From: Caldilineaceae bacterium
GTDB taxonomy: Bacteria; Chloroflexota; Anaerolineae; Caldilineales; Caldilineaceae
NCBI GenBank assembly: GCA_019637685.1
Contig: JAHBVF010000011.1
Location: 62,001 to 126,000 of the forward strand
Reading direction: 5' to 3'
DNA length: 64,000 bases
Position 1 is the first letter of the stretch. Each line of letters opens with the position of its first letter. Made by a program: the position numbers and the translations under genes. Below, one piece after another: positions 46,428 through 55,697 of this stretch. The notes under the pieces were generated by a model. The model worked only from the letters and a program-made list of their open reading frames with translations, was not told the origin of the DNA and searched no databases.

Positions 46428-47870
46428 ATGTCACCACTGAAAAATTCCAGCAGTTCACCTGACCCGTTTTTGCCATTTGTTGCCAAAATGGAGGCAGAAG
46501 GGCTTCCCCTCAGTTTGATCGAGAGCTTCCGCTTCTACTACAATCAGCTTCGCGAGGGCGCTACTGGCTATATCCACCGGGGCCAGGCCCAGCCCGTTGC
46601 CAGCTTGCCTCGTTCGGCCCATCTGGCCTCCTTTGCCAAACAGGGCATAGAGATGCTCGACAAGCTGGTGGTGATCAAACTCAACGGCGGGCTGGGCACA
46701 TCCATGGGGATGGATGGCCCCAAATCTCTGCTCCCCGTGAAAGATGGGCTGACATTTCTGGATATTATTGCCCGGCAGGTTCTGGCCCTGCGCCAGACCT
46801 TTCAGGCCCGGGTTCCTCTGTTGCTGATGAACAGTTTCAGCACCCGCACCGATTCCCTCGCTGCCTTGTCAGCCTATCCTTCCCTTCCCCAATCCCTGCC
46901 CCTGGACTTTGCCCAACACAAAGTGCCAAAGATTCGCCAGGACACACTGCTGCCGGTTGAATGGCCCGCGGACCGGGAAAAAGAGTGGTGTCCTCCCGGC
47001 CACGGCGACATTTATCTGGCCCTGCACACCAGTGGCACACTCCAGGCGCTGCTTGCCCAGGGCTATGAATATGCCTTTGTCAGCAATGCGGACAATCTGG
47101 GCGCAATTGTGGATACAGAGATTCTGGGGTATGTGGCGGCCAATCACCTGCCCTTTTTGATGGAGGTGACAGAACGGACCGCGGGGGATCGCAAAGGAGG
47201 CCACCTGGCCCAGGACGCCGACGGGCAGCTTTTGTTGCGGGAGATCGCCCAGTGTCCACCCGAAGAGATGGACGAATTCCAGGACATTGAGCGCTACCGC
47301 TTCTTCAACACCAACAATCTGTGGGTGCATTTGCCCAGCCTGGCCGAGGTGTTGGCCGCACACAACGGCATTCTGCCCCTGCCTCTTATCCGCAACAGCA
47401 AACCCGTGGACCCCACCCAGCCCGACTCCACCCCAGTCTATCAATTGGAGACGGCAATGGGGCTTGCCATCTCCGTCTTTGCTGGCGCGCAGGCTGTGGA
47501 TGTGCCCCGCAACCGCTTCCGGCCCGTCAAGAAATGCAACGACCTTCTGGCCCTCTGGTCGGACGCCTACTTTTTGACCGATGGCTTTCGGGTGCGCCTG
47601 GACCCCGTGCGGCATTCGGGCGCGGCCCCTGCCGGTGATCCCCTGGTGACATTGGACGAAAGATACTACGGACTGATCGATGATCTGCAGGCGCGCTTTC
47701 CCCACGGCGCGCCTTCGCTGGTGCAGTGCCGCTCACTGGAAGTCTGTGGAGATGTCTATTTTGGCCGGGATGTGGTGGTGGAGGGGGACGTCCGCATCTG
47801 TAACCGGAGCGGTGTGACCCAATGGATCGAAGACCGTCGGGTTCTGACCGGCGACGTCGAGCTACGCTGA
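46428..47870 (+). CDS. UTP--glucose-1-phosphate uridylyltransferase (eukaryotic-type UDPGP family)
   Basis: The 480-residue product is of the UDPGP family (PF01704), which makes UDP-glucose (or UDP-GlcNAc) from UTP and the sugar 1-phosphate. The nucleotide-binding motif is 'KLNGGLGTSMGMDGPKSLLPV' (in part, near residue 88). 'LLLMNSFSTRTDSLAAL', 'FVSNADNLGA' and 'NTNNLWVHL' are the UGPase hallmarks, with NADNLGA holding the uridine/metal site. This is the eukaryote-like form, not GalU. ATG 46428 is favoured because GCGAGA lies just upstream; ATG 46413 is in frame. It may supply UDP-glucose to the polysaccharide genes around 53-55.5 kb. Confidence 0.9.
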   Translation: MSPLKNSSSSPDPFLPFVAKMEAEGLPLSLIESFRFYYNQLREGATGYIHRGQAQPVASLPRSAHLASFAKQGIEMLDKLVVIKLNGGLGTSMGMDGPKSLLPVKDGLTFLDIIARQVLALRQTFQARVPLLLMNSFSTRTDSLAALSAYPSLPQSLPLDFAQHKVPKIRQDTLLPVEWPADREKEWCPPGHGDIYLALHTSGTLQALLAQGYEYAFVSNADNLGAIVDTEILGYVAANHLPFLMEVTERTAGDRKGGHLAQDADGQLLLREIAQCPPEEMDEFQDIERYRFFNTNNLWVHLPSLAEVLAAHNGILPLPLIRNSKPVDPTQPDSTPVYQLETAMGLAISVFAGAQAVDVPRNRFRPVKKCNDLLALWSDAYFLTDGFRVRLDPVRHSGAAPAGDPLVTLDERYYGLIDDLQARFPHGAPSLVQCRSLEVCGDVYFGRDVVVEGDVRICNRSGVTQWIEDRRVLTGDVELR

Positions 47871-47892
47871 GTTTCAGCTATGCTCGGTGGAG

Positions 47893-50154
47893 CTATTCTG
47901 AAGTGTGGCGTCGCCTCATCACATCCAGCAGCAGAGGCATGGCCCGCTGGTAGAGTCGCCACAGAACCGGTGTGGGTGACCAATCCCACGCGCCGATCTG
48001 CTGGCGCAATTCAGCCGCAAAACCTTCCTTAAAACGCCAAACCCCTTGCAGGCCATCCTCCGGGTTGTCCGGCGCGGTGGGCGCGCCCCACCAATCGTAG
48101 ACCGTACAGCCTTGCGCCCGCGCCCAACCCATCCCCGCCCACTGGAGCAGGTGGTTGGGCATATCCCGCCGCCGGGCTTCGCTGCTGGCTCCATAGAAAT
48201 ACCAGACCCGCGCGCCGTAGCGCAAAAGGAAAATCCCGGCCACGGGGGCTGCCTCCTCCGGGTGTTCGGCCAACAACAGCGCGCCCCCGGCCGGGTTCCC
48301 GGCGTCTTTCTGGGCAGCCAAAAAGGCGCGCCAGATGTCCGTATAATAGGCAGCGGGACGGATGAGAAAGCCGTCCCGCTGGCCGGTCTCGGCATAGAGC
48401 GCATAGAACGCGGCCAGATCGGCCTCCCCGCCCTGGCGCACAGCCAATCCCCGCCGCTCGGCCAGGCGAATGTTGTAGCGCCATTTGCTCTTGAAAGAAT
48501 CGAGCAAAGTCGCTTCCTCCCCGGCCAGAGAGGTGATGCCTGTATTTTTGAACTGAATCTGCTCCGGGCTGAAGCGCCAGCCCCGCGCCCGCAGCAGGGC
48601 CACCACCCGGCGACCGGCCAGCGTCGTTTCGTCCACGTCCGGGTCGATTTTGACAAAGAGCGAAGCCGTGCGTCGGGCCATTGCCTCTACCGCAGCCAGG
48701 CCGCGGTCCGCGGCCAACTCGTCGGACCAGTCCACCACCGGGCCTTTGGGCACATAGCCCACCCGCAGAGGCAGGCGACCCATCGGCTGTCGCCACAAAT
48801 ATTGAAAAGCGGCCTCTGGCTTCTGGCCGTCGCCGGGCAGAACGAAGCGCCGGGCCTGCCAGCCGGTCTGGGCTTTCAGCTTTCCCCATTCCCAGCTTTG
48901 CAGCAGATGGGGATCGGGCAATTCGGCCAGAATCCCGCGCCATTGCTCCGGGGAATCGATGACCTGCAACGCGGACGCAGCAGAGTGGGCGGCGACGCAA
49001 TTTTCCCCGATACCCGCGGGCAGCAGCGCGGCCACCGATTCCTGCGCCATCTGCCGGGGAGACGCCCCCGCGGCCCTGGCCGCGCGCAGGGCTACCCCGC
49101 CCCGGTAGAGGTGATAGACCGGGCTGTTCAGGGGCCGATCCCAGGCACCGACTGTGCGCTCCACCACCCCGCCGAAGCCCTGTTTGAAGCGAAAGACGCC
49201 CCACAGATCACCTGCGGGAAAAGCGGCCATATCCACGGGCATGGCCTCGGCGGGGACGGGTGTGCCATCGCCCATTCCCATCGCCACCTGACCGATTTCG
49301 TCGGGGATGCCCCAGAAATCGTAGCGCGTGGCCCCCCGTTCTTTGGCCCAGCGCATGGCCGCCCACTGGAGCGCGTGATTGGGCATCCGGTTGCGCTCCG
49401 CGTCGCTGCTCGCCCCCCACACATACCAGGCCAGTGGCCCGCAGTGCAGGACAACAATCGATCCCAGCACCTGTCCGTTGTATTCGGCATAGAAATAGGC
49501 TCCGTGGCGGGGAACCAGCAGATCGAAGGCCGTGCGGTAGTAGTCAAAACTGTGGACGGCAAAGCCATCCCGCTGGCCGGTCGTCTCCATCAATGCCTGA
49601 AAGTGGCGCAGATCGGCCCGATCCCCGGCGCGCACAGTCACCTCTTTGCGCTCGGCCAGACGGATGTTATAGCGCCATTTGCTCTTCATTCGGGCCAGGA
49701 TTTCGTCCTCGTCGCCGGCGATGTCCAGTGTGATAGTGCTGCGGGGCTGGACGGTCTGGGGGCTGGGGCGAAAGCCGTAAGAGGCCAGCAGTGTCCGGTT
49801 TTCCGGGGTGTCGGCCAGGGATGGCTCGATTTTGACGAACGCGGCCCCTCGCTGGCGGGCTGTGGCGTCGATTTGGGCCAGCAGGTGTTCGGTCGATGTC
49901 CGGTCCTGCCAGTCCGTCAGCGGCCCCCGGGGACAATAGGCAAAGGTGAGACCAGCGATGCGCCGAAAAAGGAGGAGCGCGCCCGCCTGGATTTGGCCGT
50001 GGCTGTCTGTGCCGGCGATTGTCTGGCTGGACCAGTCAAACGCGCTCTTCAGTTTTCCCCAGGCCGACAGTTGCAAAAAGGAGGGGTGGGGGTGGCTTTC
50101 AACAAATGCGTCCCAATCGGAGGCAAGAGGCTGGGCAAAATGGGAATCGGGCAT
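47893..50154 (-). CDS. Double FemAB/FmhB-like peptidoglycan bridge transferase
   Basis: The product has 753 residues made of two homologous FemAB-like halves (about 1-370 and 385-753). Both contain 'SKWRYNIRLAER', 'TGQRDGF', 'W.WGASSEA(E/R)RR(N/D)MPNH.LQW' and an ending 'GVWRFKQGF/KEGF'. Each half has two GNAT-like folds that use aminoacyl-tRNA to add amino acids to lipid II (FemX/FmhB activity). Bacterial FemAB proteins usually have only one such unit of about 340-420 residues, so this is an internal gene duplication and fusion. The first half may start at ATG 50154 or GTG 50157. It could add two different residues of a cross-bridge. Confidence 0.88.
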   Translation of the reverse strand: MPDSHFAQPLASDWDAFVESHPHPSFLQLSAWGKLKSAFDWSSQTIAGTDSHGQIQAGALLLFRRIAGLTFAYCPRGPLTDWQDRTSTEHLLAQIDATARQRGAAFVKIEPSLADTPENRTLLASYGFRPSPQTVQPRSTITLDIAGDEDEILARMKSKWRYNIRLAERKEVTVRAGDRADLRHFQALMETTGQRDGFAVHSFDYYRTAFDLLVPRHGAYFYAEYNGQVLGSIVVLHCGPLAWYVWGASSDAERNRMPNHALQWAAMRWAKERGATRYDFWGIPDEIGQVAMGMGDGTPVPAEAMPVDMAAFPAGDLWGVFRFKQGFGGVVERTVGAWDRPLNSPVYHLYRGGVALRAARAAGASPRQMAQESVAALLPAGIGENCVAAHSAASALQVIDSPEQWRGILAELPDPHLLQSWEWGKLKAQTGWQARRFVLPGDGQKPEAAFQYLWRQPMGRLPLRVGYVPKGPVVDWSDELAADRGLAAVEAMARRTASLFVKIDPDVDETTLAGRRVVALLRARGWRFSPEQIQFKNTGITSLAGEEATLLDSFKSKWRYNIRLAERRGLAVRQGGEADLAAFYALYAETGQRDGFLIRPAAYYTDIWRAFLAAQKDAGNPAGGALLLAEHPEEAAPVAGIFLLRYGARVWYFYGASSEARRRDMPNHLLQWAGMGWARAQGCTVYDWWGAPTAPDNPEDGLQGVWRFKEGFAAELRQQIGAWDWSPTPVLWRLYQRAMPLLLDVMRRRHTSE

Positions 50155-50367
50155 CACAGGCAGGGTTCTTTCGTGGTGCGGGAGAGTCGTGTGCAGGGAT
50201 CATACCATCCGGGGCGCGATTCCGGGGAATCGGTAACCCGCAGCCACAAAGAGACGGAGAAAAGCAGGAATTTGACAGGCTACACGGGGGTTGATATAGT
50301 CGGATTTGATGCCTGCTGACCAGCGATAACACAGGCACGCGCCTGGTACTTCAAGAACGGATGATCT

Positions 50368-51195
50368 GTGATTCGCTTTCTCAAGTGCATTCTTCCAATT
50401 GTAGCCATTCTTCTGCTGGCTGGCTGTGTGCCCGTGGCCGGTGTGGCCCCCAGCCGTGATGCCCCTGATGAGGTCGTCGTCTTTGCTGCGGCTTCGCTCA
50501 CCGAAGTGTTTACGGCGCTCGGAAACGCCTTTGCCCAGAATCATTCCCCCGGTCGGGCTGTCTTCAATTTCGCCGGCTCCCAGCAATTGGCCAGCCAATT
50601 GGAGCAGGGCGCGCAGGCGGATGTCTTTGCCAGCGCGGATGAGCGCCAGATGGACGGAGTGGTGGACGCAGCACGTATCGACCGGGCAGATGTACGCGTC
50701 TTTGCCTGCAACCGGCTCGTCGTCGTCACCAACAACAGCCGTGTGGATTCGCTGTCCAAACTGGCCGAGCCGGGATTTAAGATCGTCGTCGGGGCCGAGG
50801 CTGTTCCGGTTGGGGCCTATGCCCTTGCCTTTCTGGCCGCGGCTGCCGCCGATCCGGTTTATGGCGAGGCATTTCGAGATGGGGTGCTGGCGAATGTGGT
50901 CTCCTATGAGCAGAATGTGCGGGCGGTGCTCAGCAAAGTGCGCCTGGGAGAAGCCGACGCCGGGATTGTCTATGCCACGGACACCCGGACTGCGCCGGAG
51001 GTGGCTGTGTTGGAGATTCCAGCCCATCTGAACCAGCGAGCGATCTACCAGATCGCGGCGGTGCGGGATGGGCCATCACCCGAACTGGCCGGGCAGTTCG
51101 TCGATTTTTTGACTTCGCCGACGGGAGGCCGTCTTTTGACGGAAGCCGGTTTTTCGACGGATTGTGCGGGGGCTGGCGGGCAGCCCACCCCCTGA
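50368..51195 (+). CDS. modA: Molybdate ABC transporter substrate-binding protein
   Basis: The 275-residue lipoprotein (lipobox LLAGC at about residues 16-20) is of the ModA family. 'VVVFAAASLTEVFTALGNAF', 'FNFAGSQQLASQLEQGAQADVFASAD' (in part) and 'LGEADAGIVYATD' are the residues that line the oxyanion pocket (Ser/Ala near 44, Ser near 72 and Tyr late). It should capture molybdate or tungstate and pass it to ModB. Its stop overlaps the start of modB (TGATG). No ModE-type operator was recognised. Confidence 0.93.
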   Translation: MIRFLKCILPIVAILLLAGCVPVAGVAPSRDAPDEVVVFAAASLTEVFTALGNAFAQNHSPGRAVFNFAGSQQLASQLEQGAQADVFASADERQMDGVVDAARIDRADVRVFACNRLVVVTNNSRVDSLSKLAEPGFKIVVGAEAVPVGAYALAFLAAAAADPVYGEAFRDGVLANVVSYEQNVRAVLSKVRLGEADAGIVYATDTRTAPEVAVLEIPAHLNQRAIYQIAAVRDGPSPELAGQFVDFLTSPTGGRLLTEAGFSTDCAGAGGQPTP

Positions 51196-52028
51196 TGGCT
51201 CCATCAAAAAGCCCGCCAACTGCCCACGTCCGGCCCGGTGGGGTTGGGCCTCGTCAGCCCGCGGAACTCTGGCGTTTGATGGCTTTGCCCCTGCTCGTCT
51301 TTCTGTTTCTGCCTCTGGCCGCGCTGCTCTGGCGCGCCAAACTGGACCAGTTGTGGGTGCATCTGTCCGATCCGGTGGCGGCCCAGGCGATTCGATTGAG
51401 CCTGCAAACCACTTCCGTCAGCACACTGCTGATTGTGCTGCTGGGCACACCTGTGGCCTATCTGCTGGCCCATCACAATTTTCCCCTGCGCCGGGTGGTG
51501 GACACACTCATCGATCTGCCCACAGTTCTGCCGCCCGCGGTGGCGGGTCTGGGGCTGCTGATGGCTTTTGGTCGCCGGGGGTTGCTGGCTGCTCCCCTGG
51601 AATTTTTCGGGATCGAAATTGCGTTTACCGCGGTGGCGGTGGTGCTGGCCCAGCTCTTTATTGCCAGTCCTTTTTATGTGCGCTCGGCGGTGGCTGGTTT
51701 CGCCAGCATTGAGAGCGAACTGAAGCAGGCCGCCAGTCTGGATGGCGCCAGCGGCTGGCAGGTCTTCCGTTTTATTGTCCTGCCTCTGGCCCGGACCTCC
51801 CTTCTCAGCGGGCTGGTCATGTCCTGGTCCAGGGCGCTGGGGGATTTTGGCGCGACGATTCTCTTTGCAGGTAATTTCCCCGGGCGCACCCAGACAATGC
51901 CCCTGGCTATTTATCTGGGGTTTGAGATGGACCTGGACGTGGCCCTGGCTCTGTCGGTGATTCTGATCGCATGCGCGTTTTTGGTGTTGATGCTTGTCAA
52001 GTGGCTGTTGGCGGGGGAGAGGGAGTAG
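51195..52028 (+). CDS. modB: Molybdate ABC transporter permease
   Basis: The product has 277 residues with about six TM helices. The ABC permease EAA-loop is seen as 'ELKQAASLDGASGWQVFRFIVLPLA' (in part, near residue 180), and 'LGDFGATILFAGNFPGRTQTMPLAIY' (in part) is typical of ModB/CysT. It forms the membrane channel of the molybdate importer. ATG 51195 overlaps the modA stop by one base. The ATPase gene modC is not in the window, so the ATPase must come from elsewhere or the system is partial. Confidence 0.92.
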   Translation: MAPSKSPPTAHVRPGGVGPRQPAELWRLMALPLLVFLFLPLAALLWRAKLDQLWVHLSDPVAAQAIRLSLQTTSVSTLLIVLLGTPVAYLLAHHNFPLRRVVDTLIDLPTVLPPAVAGLGLLMAFGRRGLLAAPLEFFGIEIAFTAVAVVLAQLFIASPFYVRSAVAGFASIESELKQAASLDGASGWQVFRFIVLPLARTSLLSGLVMSWSRALGDFGATILFAGNFPGRTQTMPLAIYLGFEMDLDVALALSVILIACAFLVLMLVKWLLAGERE

Positions 52029-52107
52029 GGGGCTGGAAATTTGGCGGTGGGGGACTGGGGATCGCAGTCGATCTTCCTACTCCCCGCTCCCCGATGCTCA
52101 GTCTCCA

Positions 52108-53025
52108 ATGTCTATGCAAATCATTGAAGCTGTACCCAACTTTTCTGAAGGGCGGCGGGTGGAGGTGGTGGATGCGATTGCCGCGGCCATTCAGACACCG
52201 GGCGTGCATCTGCTGCACCGCACCAGCGATTGGGACCACAACCGCTCTGTGCTGACGGTGGCTGGCGAGCCGGAAGCTGTGCTGGTTGGACTCTGGCAGG
52301 CGGTGGCGGTGGCCGCACAGCAGATCGATCTGCGCCAGCAGCGGGGTGTTCATCCCCGGCTGGGCGCGACGGATGTGGTGCCGCTTGTGCCGATTGCGGG
52401 GATTTCTCTGGACGAGTGCGTTGTGTTGGCCCGACGCCTGGGCCAGCGAATCGGCGATGAATTGGGATTGCCCGTCTATTTCTATGAAGCCGCGGCCACC
52501 CGTCCCGACCGGCGCAATCTGGCCGCTGTGCGGGCCGGAGAGTACGAAAGACTGGTGGAAGAAATTCATTTGCCCCGGCGCCAGCCCGATTGCGGCCCGA
52601 CGCAGGTTGGCCCAGCCGGCGCGGTGATTGTGGGTGCGCGCCCCTTTCTCATCGCCTTCAACGTCTTCCTCAAAACGGGCGATGTGGCAGTTGCCCAACA
52701 GATTGCCCGCGCTGTTCGGGAAAGCAGTGGCGGCTTGCCCGCGGTCAAAGCGTTGGGGCTGCTGGTGGACGGTCAGGCCCAGGTCAGTATGAATCTGGTC
52801 GATTTTCAGGTGACGCCGCCCCACCGGGTGGTGGAGGCGATCGCCGCGCAGGCCAGCGCTGTGGGTGTGGCCATCGACCGCAGCGAATTGATCGGTCTGC
52901 TGCCCCAGGCCGCTCTGCTCTCAGCGGCGGCCCATGCGCTGCACCTGCCCGAATTGGGCAGCGAACAGGTGGTGGAGATGGCGATCCGCCGGGCAATGGA
53001 TGCGGGAAATCCCGAACCACTTTGA
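52108..53025 (+). CDS. ftcD: Glutamate formimidoyltransferase
   Basis: The 305-residue product opens with 'MQIIEAVPNFSEGRRVEVVDAI', the exact N-terminus of the formiminotransferase family. 'RGVHPRLGATDVVPLVPI' and 'VGPAGAVIVGARPFLIAFNVFL' (in parts) are conserved. It transfers the formimino group from N-formimino-glutamate to tetrahydrofolate, the last step of histidine degradation. This is the single-domain form; the cyclodeaminase half found in eukaryotic FTCD is missing. No other hut genes are near. The 80-bp upstream gap is made of GGGGACT/CTCCCCG-type short repeats. ATG 52108 has no clear Shine-Dalgarno. Confidence 0.92.
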   Translation: MSMQIIEAVPNFSEGRRVEVVDAIAAAIQTPGVHLLHRTSDWDHNRSVLTVAGEPEAVLVGLWQAVAVAAQQIDLRQQRGVHPRLGATDVVPLVPIAGISLDECVVLARRLGQRIGDELGLPVYFYEAAATRPDRRNLAAVRAGEYERLVEEIHLPRRQPDCGPTQVGPAGAVIVGARPFLIAFNVFLKTGDVAVAQQIARAVRESSGGLPAVKALGLLVDGQAQVSMNLVDFQVTPPHRVVEAIAAQASAVGVAIDRSELIGLLPQAALLSAAAHALHLPELGSEQVVEMAIRRAMDAGNPEPL

Positions 53026-53096
53026 CCGTATCCAGCCGCCCGTGCTACAATTCTACCTGTATCGGTGTGTTTCTCGTGTGGTTCAAGGTGGAAGCA

Positions 53097-54074
53097 ATGG
53101 GCAGAGCGCGGGCAATCCCCTGGCGGGAATGGATCGAAGACAGGACGAGTGAGTCGCCGATCCACCCAAACAGCCCGGATGTGGCAATTGTCATCCTGAA
53201 CTACAACACGTGCGATCTCTTGTGCGCTTGTCTGCGCTCGGTCTACGGTTCGGAAGGTGATTTTTCCTTCACTCTCTGTGTGGTGGACAATGCCAGTCCC
53301 GACCAGAGCAGCCAGATGGTGGCCAGGGAATTCCCCCAGGCCGGGCTGATCGTGAACCGCGAGAATCAGGGCTACAGCGCGGGCAACAACCGGGCCGCGC
53401 GTCAATTGGGCTTTGGGGATGGGCATACACTTGGGGAACGGTTGCCTCGTTACCTGCTTCTTCTCAACCCAGACACAGAGCTGCCTCCTGACGCCCTGGC
53501 CCGGATGATCGCGTTTATGGACGAGCATCCCCAGGTCGGTATGGGGGGGCCTCGTCTGCGCCGCCCGGATGGTTCGCTGGATCGGGCCTGTCGGCGCAGT
53601 TTCCCCACGCCGCTGGTCAGCTTCTATCGAATGACTGGCCTGAGCCGTCTTTTTCCCCGCAACAAAGTTTTCAACGCCTACAATCTGGAGTATCTGCCCG
53701 AAGACGCAGTACACCCGGTGGATGCAGTGGTCGGCGCGTATATGCAGGTGCGCCGGGAGGTAATCCAGCAGGTGGGACTGCTGGATGAGACCTATTTTAT
53801 GTATGGCGAGGATTTGGACTGGGCGAAGCGGGCCAAAGATGGGGGCTGGGAAGTCTGGTACAACGGCCAGGTTTCGGTGACCCACGTGAAGGAAGCGGCC
53901 AGCAAACGGAGCCGCAAAGCCCGGCTGGCCTTTTACGAAGCCATGTGGATCTTCTATCGCAAACACTACCGGGCCACGACGCCCTGGCTGTTGGACAAAG
54001 CAGTGCTGGCGGGGATTGCTCTCTTTGGCGGGGTGGGTATGGCTGGACGTATGTGGCAGACAAGCGGAGACTGA
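53097..54074 (+). CDS. Family 2 glycosyltransferase (rhamnosyltransferase-like)
   Basis: The 325-residue GT-A glycosyltransferase contains 'DVAIVILNYNTCDLLCACLRS' (in part), 'VVDNASPDQS', 'NRENQGYSAGNNRAARQLG' and the metal-binding 'LLLNPDTELPPDAL' (the DxD-like site). Its acceptor-side 'FMYGEDLDWAKRAKDGGWEVWY' (in part) completes the WbbL-like pattern. It probably transfers a sugar from a nucleotide donor onto a lipid-linked glycan at the cytoplasmic membrane face. ATG 53097 with AAGGTGGAAG upstream is chosen. The sugar transferase gene follows after six bases, so the pair forms an operon for exopolysaccharide or O-antigen. Confidence 0.92.
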   Translation: MGRARAIPWREWIEDRTSESPIHPNSPDVAIVILNYNTCDLLCACLRSVYGSEGDFSFTLCVVDNASPDQSSQMVAREFPQAGLIVNRENQGYSAGNNRAARQLGFGDGHTLGERLPRYLLLLNPDTELPPDALARMIAFMDEHPQVGMGGPRLRRPDGSLDRACRRSFPTPLVSFYRMTGLSRLFPRNKVFNAYNLEYLPEDAVHPVDAVVGAYMQVRREVIQQVGLLDETYFMYGEDLDWAKRAKDGGWEVWYNGQVSVTHVKEAASKRSRKARLAFYEAMWIFYRKHYRATTPWLLDKAVLAGIALFGGVGMAGRMWQTSGD

Positions 54075-54080
54075 ATCTCC

Positions 54081-55535
54081 ATGCAACAGGGCCTGACGAC
54101 GAGTTCAATCGACGAGTATCACGCACGGCGGGCGCAGCGGCCAGGTCTGCTCAAGCGCCCCCAGTTGCTTTTTGTGCTGGCGCTGATGGCAGTGGACGTC
54201 AGCAGTGTCTGGCTGGGCTTTTGGTTCGCCCATCAGTTCATCCGCAGCAACCCGTCTCTGCTCATCGGTCCCTTTTCCGAATTCTGGCCTTTGCCTGCCT
54301 TTTCCAGCGGACTGCTGCTGCTCTCCTTTTTTATCCAGCGGATGTATCAGCGACGCCGGCCCATTGCCCATCTGGACGAATCCTACCGCATTGCCACCCT
54401 CTCCGCGCTCAGCTTTTTGCTCTCCATCGCTGTCATCTCGCTTCTGTGGCGGGACTTCTCCTATCACCGGGCTTTTGTGGGGCTGGCCTGGGTGCTGTCC
54501 ACGGGTCTGTTGACTGCTGGACGGCTGATCCACGCGCGGGTGCAGTGGCGGGCGCAGGCCCAGGGCGTGGGCGACGATCGGGTGTTGCTGGTGGGCGCAG
54601 GCGAAGTGGGCCAGATGATTCTGCAGAAGATCATCACCAATCCCAAATTGGGTTTTCAAGTGGTGGGGATGATAGACAACGGCAACCGGCGCTCGGTGCT
54701 AAATGTGCCGGTGATTGGCACTTTTGCCGACATTCCCCGGGTCATCGACGAATATGCGGTGGACGAGGTGATCATCGGTCTGCCCGAAAGCAGCCACCAG
54801 GAAATTGTGGGAATCATCAGCCTGTGTGAACGGGAGAAAGTGGGCATCCGGGTCTTCCCGGACGTTTTCCAGATTATGGCCAGCGAAGTGACTATCGGCG
54901 ATCTGGGCGGCCTGCCTCTGCTTACCATCCGGGATGTGGCTTTGCAGGGCTGGCGGCTGGCCTTGAAGCGGGGAATGGATGTGTTGCTCAGCGCCATCGG
55001 GCTGGTAATCCTCAGCCCCTTTATGCTCTTTGTCGCTCTGCTGATTAAACTGGACAGCCCTGGCGCGGTCTTTTATTCCCAGGAGCGCATGGGCCTGGAC
55101 GCCCGTCCTTTCCGTATTGTCAAGTTCCGCTCCATGCGCCAGGACGCGGAGCAGCAGGGGCCGGGCTGGACCCAGGAGGACGATCCCCGACGCACGAAGC
55201 TAGGCTCGTTTTTGCGCCGTTTCAACATCGACGAACTGCCCCAACTCTTCAATGTGCTGATCGGGGATATGAGTCTGGTCGGCCCGCGACCGGAACGCCC
55301 CATTTACGTAGAGCAGTTTCGCCAGCGCATTCCCCGTTATATGGACCGCCACCGGGAGAAGGCCGGGATGACCGGCTGGGCACAGGTGAACGGGCTGCGG
55401 GGGGACACATCCATCGACGAACGAACCAAATACGATCTTTGGTATATTGAAAACTGGTCTCTGACCCTGGACATCAAAATTATCCTGCGCACAATTGTAC
55501 AGACAATTGCCAACAGTGGGGACAATGCCTATTAG
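54081..55535 (+). CDS. Undecaprenyl-phosphate sugar phosphotransferase (WbaP/WcaJ type)
   Basis: The 484-residue product has about four N-terminal TM helices, then a nucleotide-binding-like CoA_binding_3 domain at about 165-270 ('DRVLLVGAGEVGQMIL') and a fifth TM helix near 300. The C-terminal bacterial sugar transferase domain (PF02397) contains 'LKRGMDVLLSAIGLVILSPF' and 'MGLDARPFRIVKFRSMRQDAE'. It ends with 'VGPRPERPIYVEQF' and 'YDLWYIENWSLTLDIKIILRT', which are family signatures. It should move glucose- or galactose-1-phosphate from a UDP-sugar to undecaprenyl phosphate, the first step of glycan synthesis. It probably acts with the glycosyltransferase encoded six bases upstream. Confidence 0.94.
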   Translation: MQQGLTTSSIDEYHARRAQRPGLLKRPQLLFVLALMAVDVSSVWLGFWFAHQFIRSNPSLLIGPFSEFWPLPAFSSGLLLLSFFIQRMYQRRRPIAHLDESYRIATLSALSFLLSIAVISLLWRDFSYHRAFVGLAWVLSTGLLTAGRLIHARVQWRAQAQGVGDDRVLLVGAGEVGQMILQKIITNPKLGFQVVGMIDNGNRRSVLNVPVIGTFADIPRVIDEYAVDEVIIGLPESSHQEIVGIISLCEREKVGIRVFPDVFQIMASEVTIGDLGGLPLLTIRDVALQGWRLALKRGMDVLLSAIGLVILSPFMLFVALLIKLDSPGAVFYSQERMGLDARPFRIVKFRSMRQDAEQQGPGWTQEDDPRRTKLGSFLRRFNIDELPQLFNVLIGDMSLVGPRPERPIYVEQFRQRIPRYMDRHREKAGMTGWAQVNGLRGDTSIDERTKYDLWYIENWSLTLDIKIILRTIVQTIANSGDNAY

Positions 55536-55639
55536 GCGTGGGATGCTGGGCGCGCAATCACAGCCCCAATCTGCATTACCCATACCTTCCTTTTCTTTGA
55601 CAGCATCTTTGCCGGGTGCTATGATGTTTTAAGGATTGA

Positions 55640-55666
55640 TTAGCACTCCGGTTGTGAGAGTGCTAA
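55640..55666. promoter_or_regulatory. CIRCE operator of hrcA
   Basis: TTAGCACTC, nine spacer bases and GAGTGCTAA form a perfect CIRCE element, with all nine bases of each arm matching. It lies 32 bases before the hrcA start and is the binding site of HrcA itself, giving negative autoregulation that is relieved by heat. Confidence 0.96.
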
Positions 55667-55697
55667 CTGTGAGAATGCCAAGAGCGAGAACGTCCGA

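Noticed and set aside
52590..53096. N-terminal extension of the glycosyltransferase
   Set aside because: The frame upstream of 53097 overlaps ftcD and has no similarity to glycosyltransferases. A good ribosome site precedes ATG 53097.
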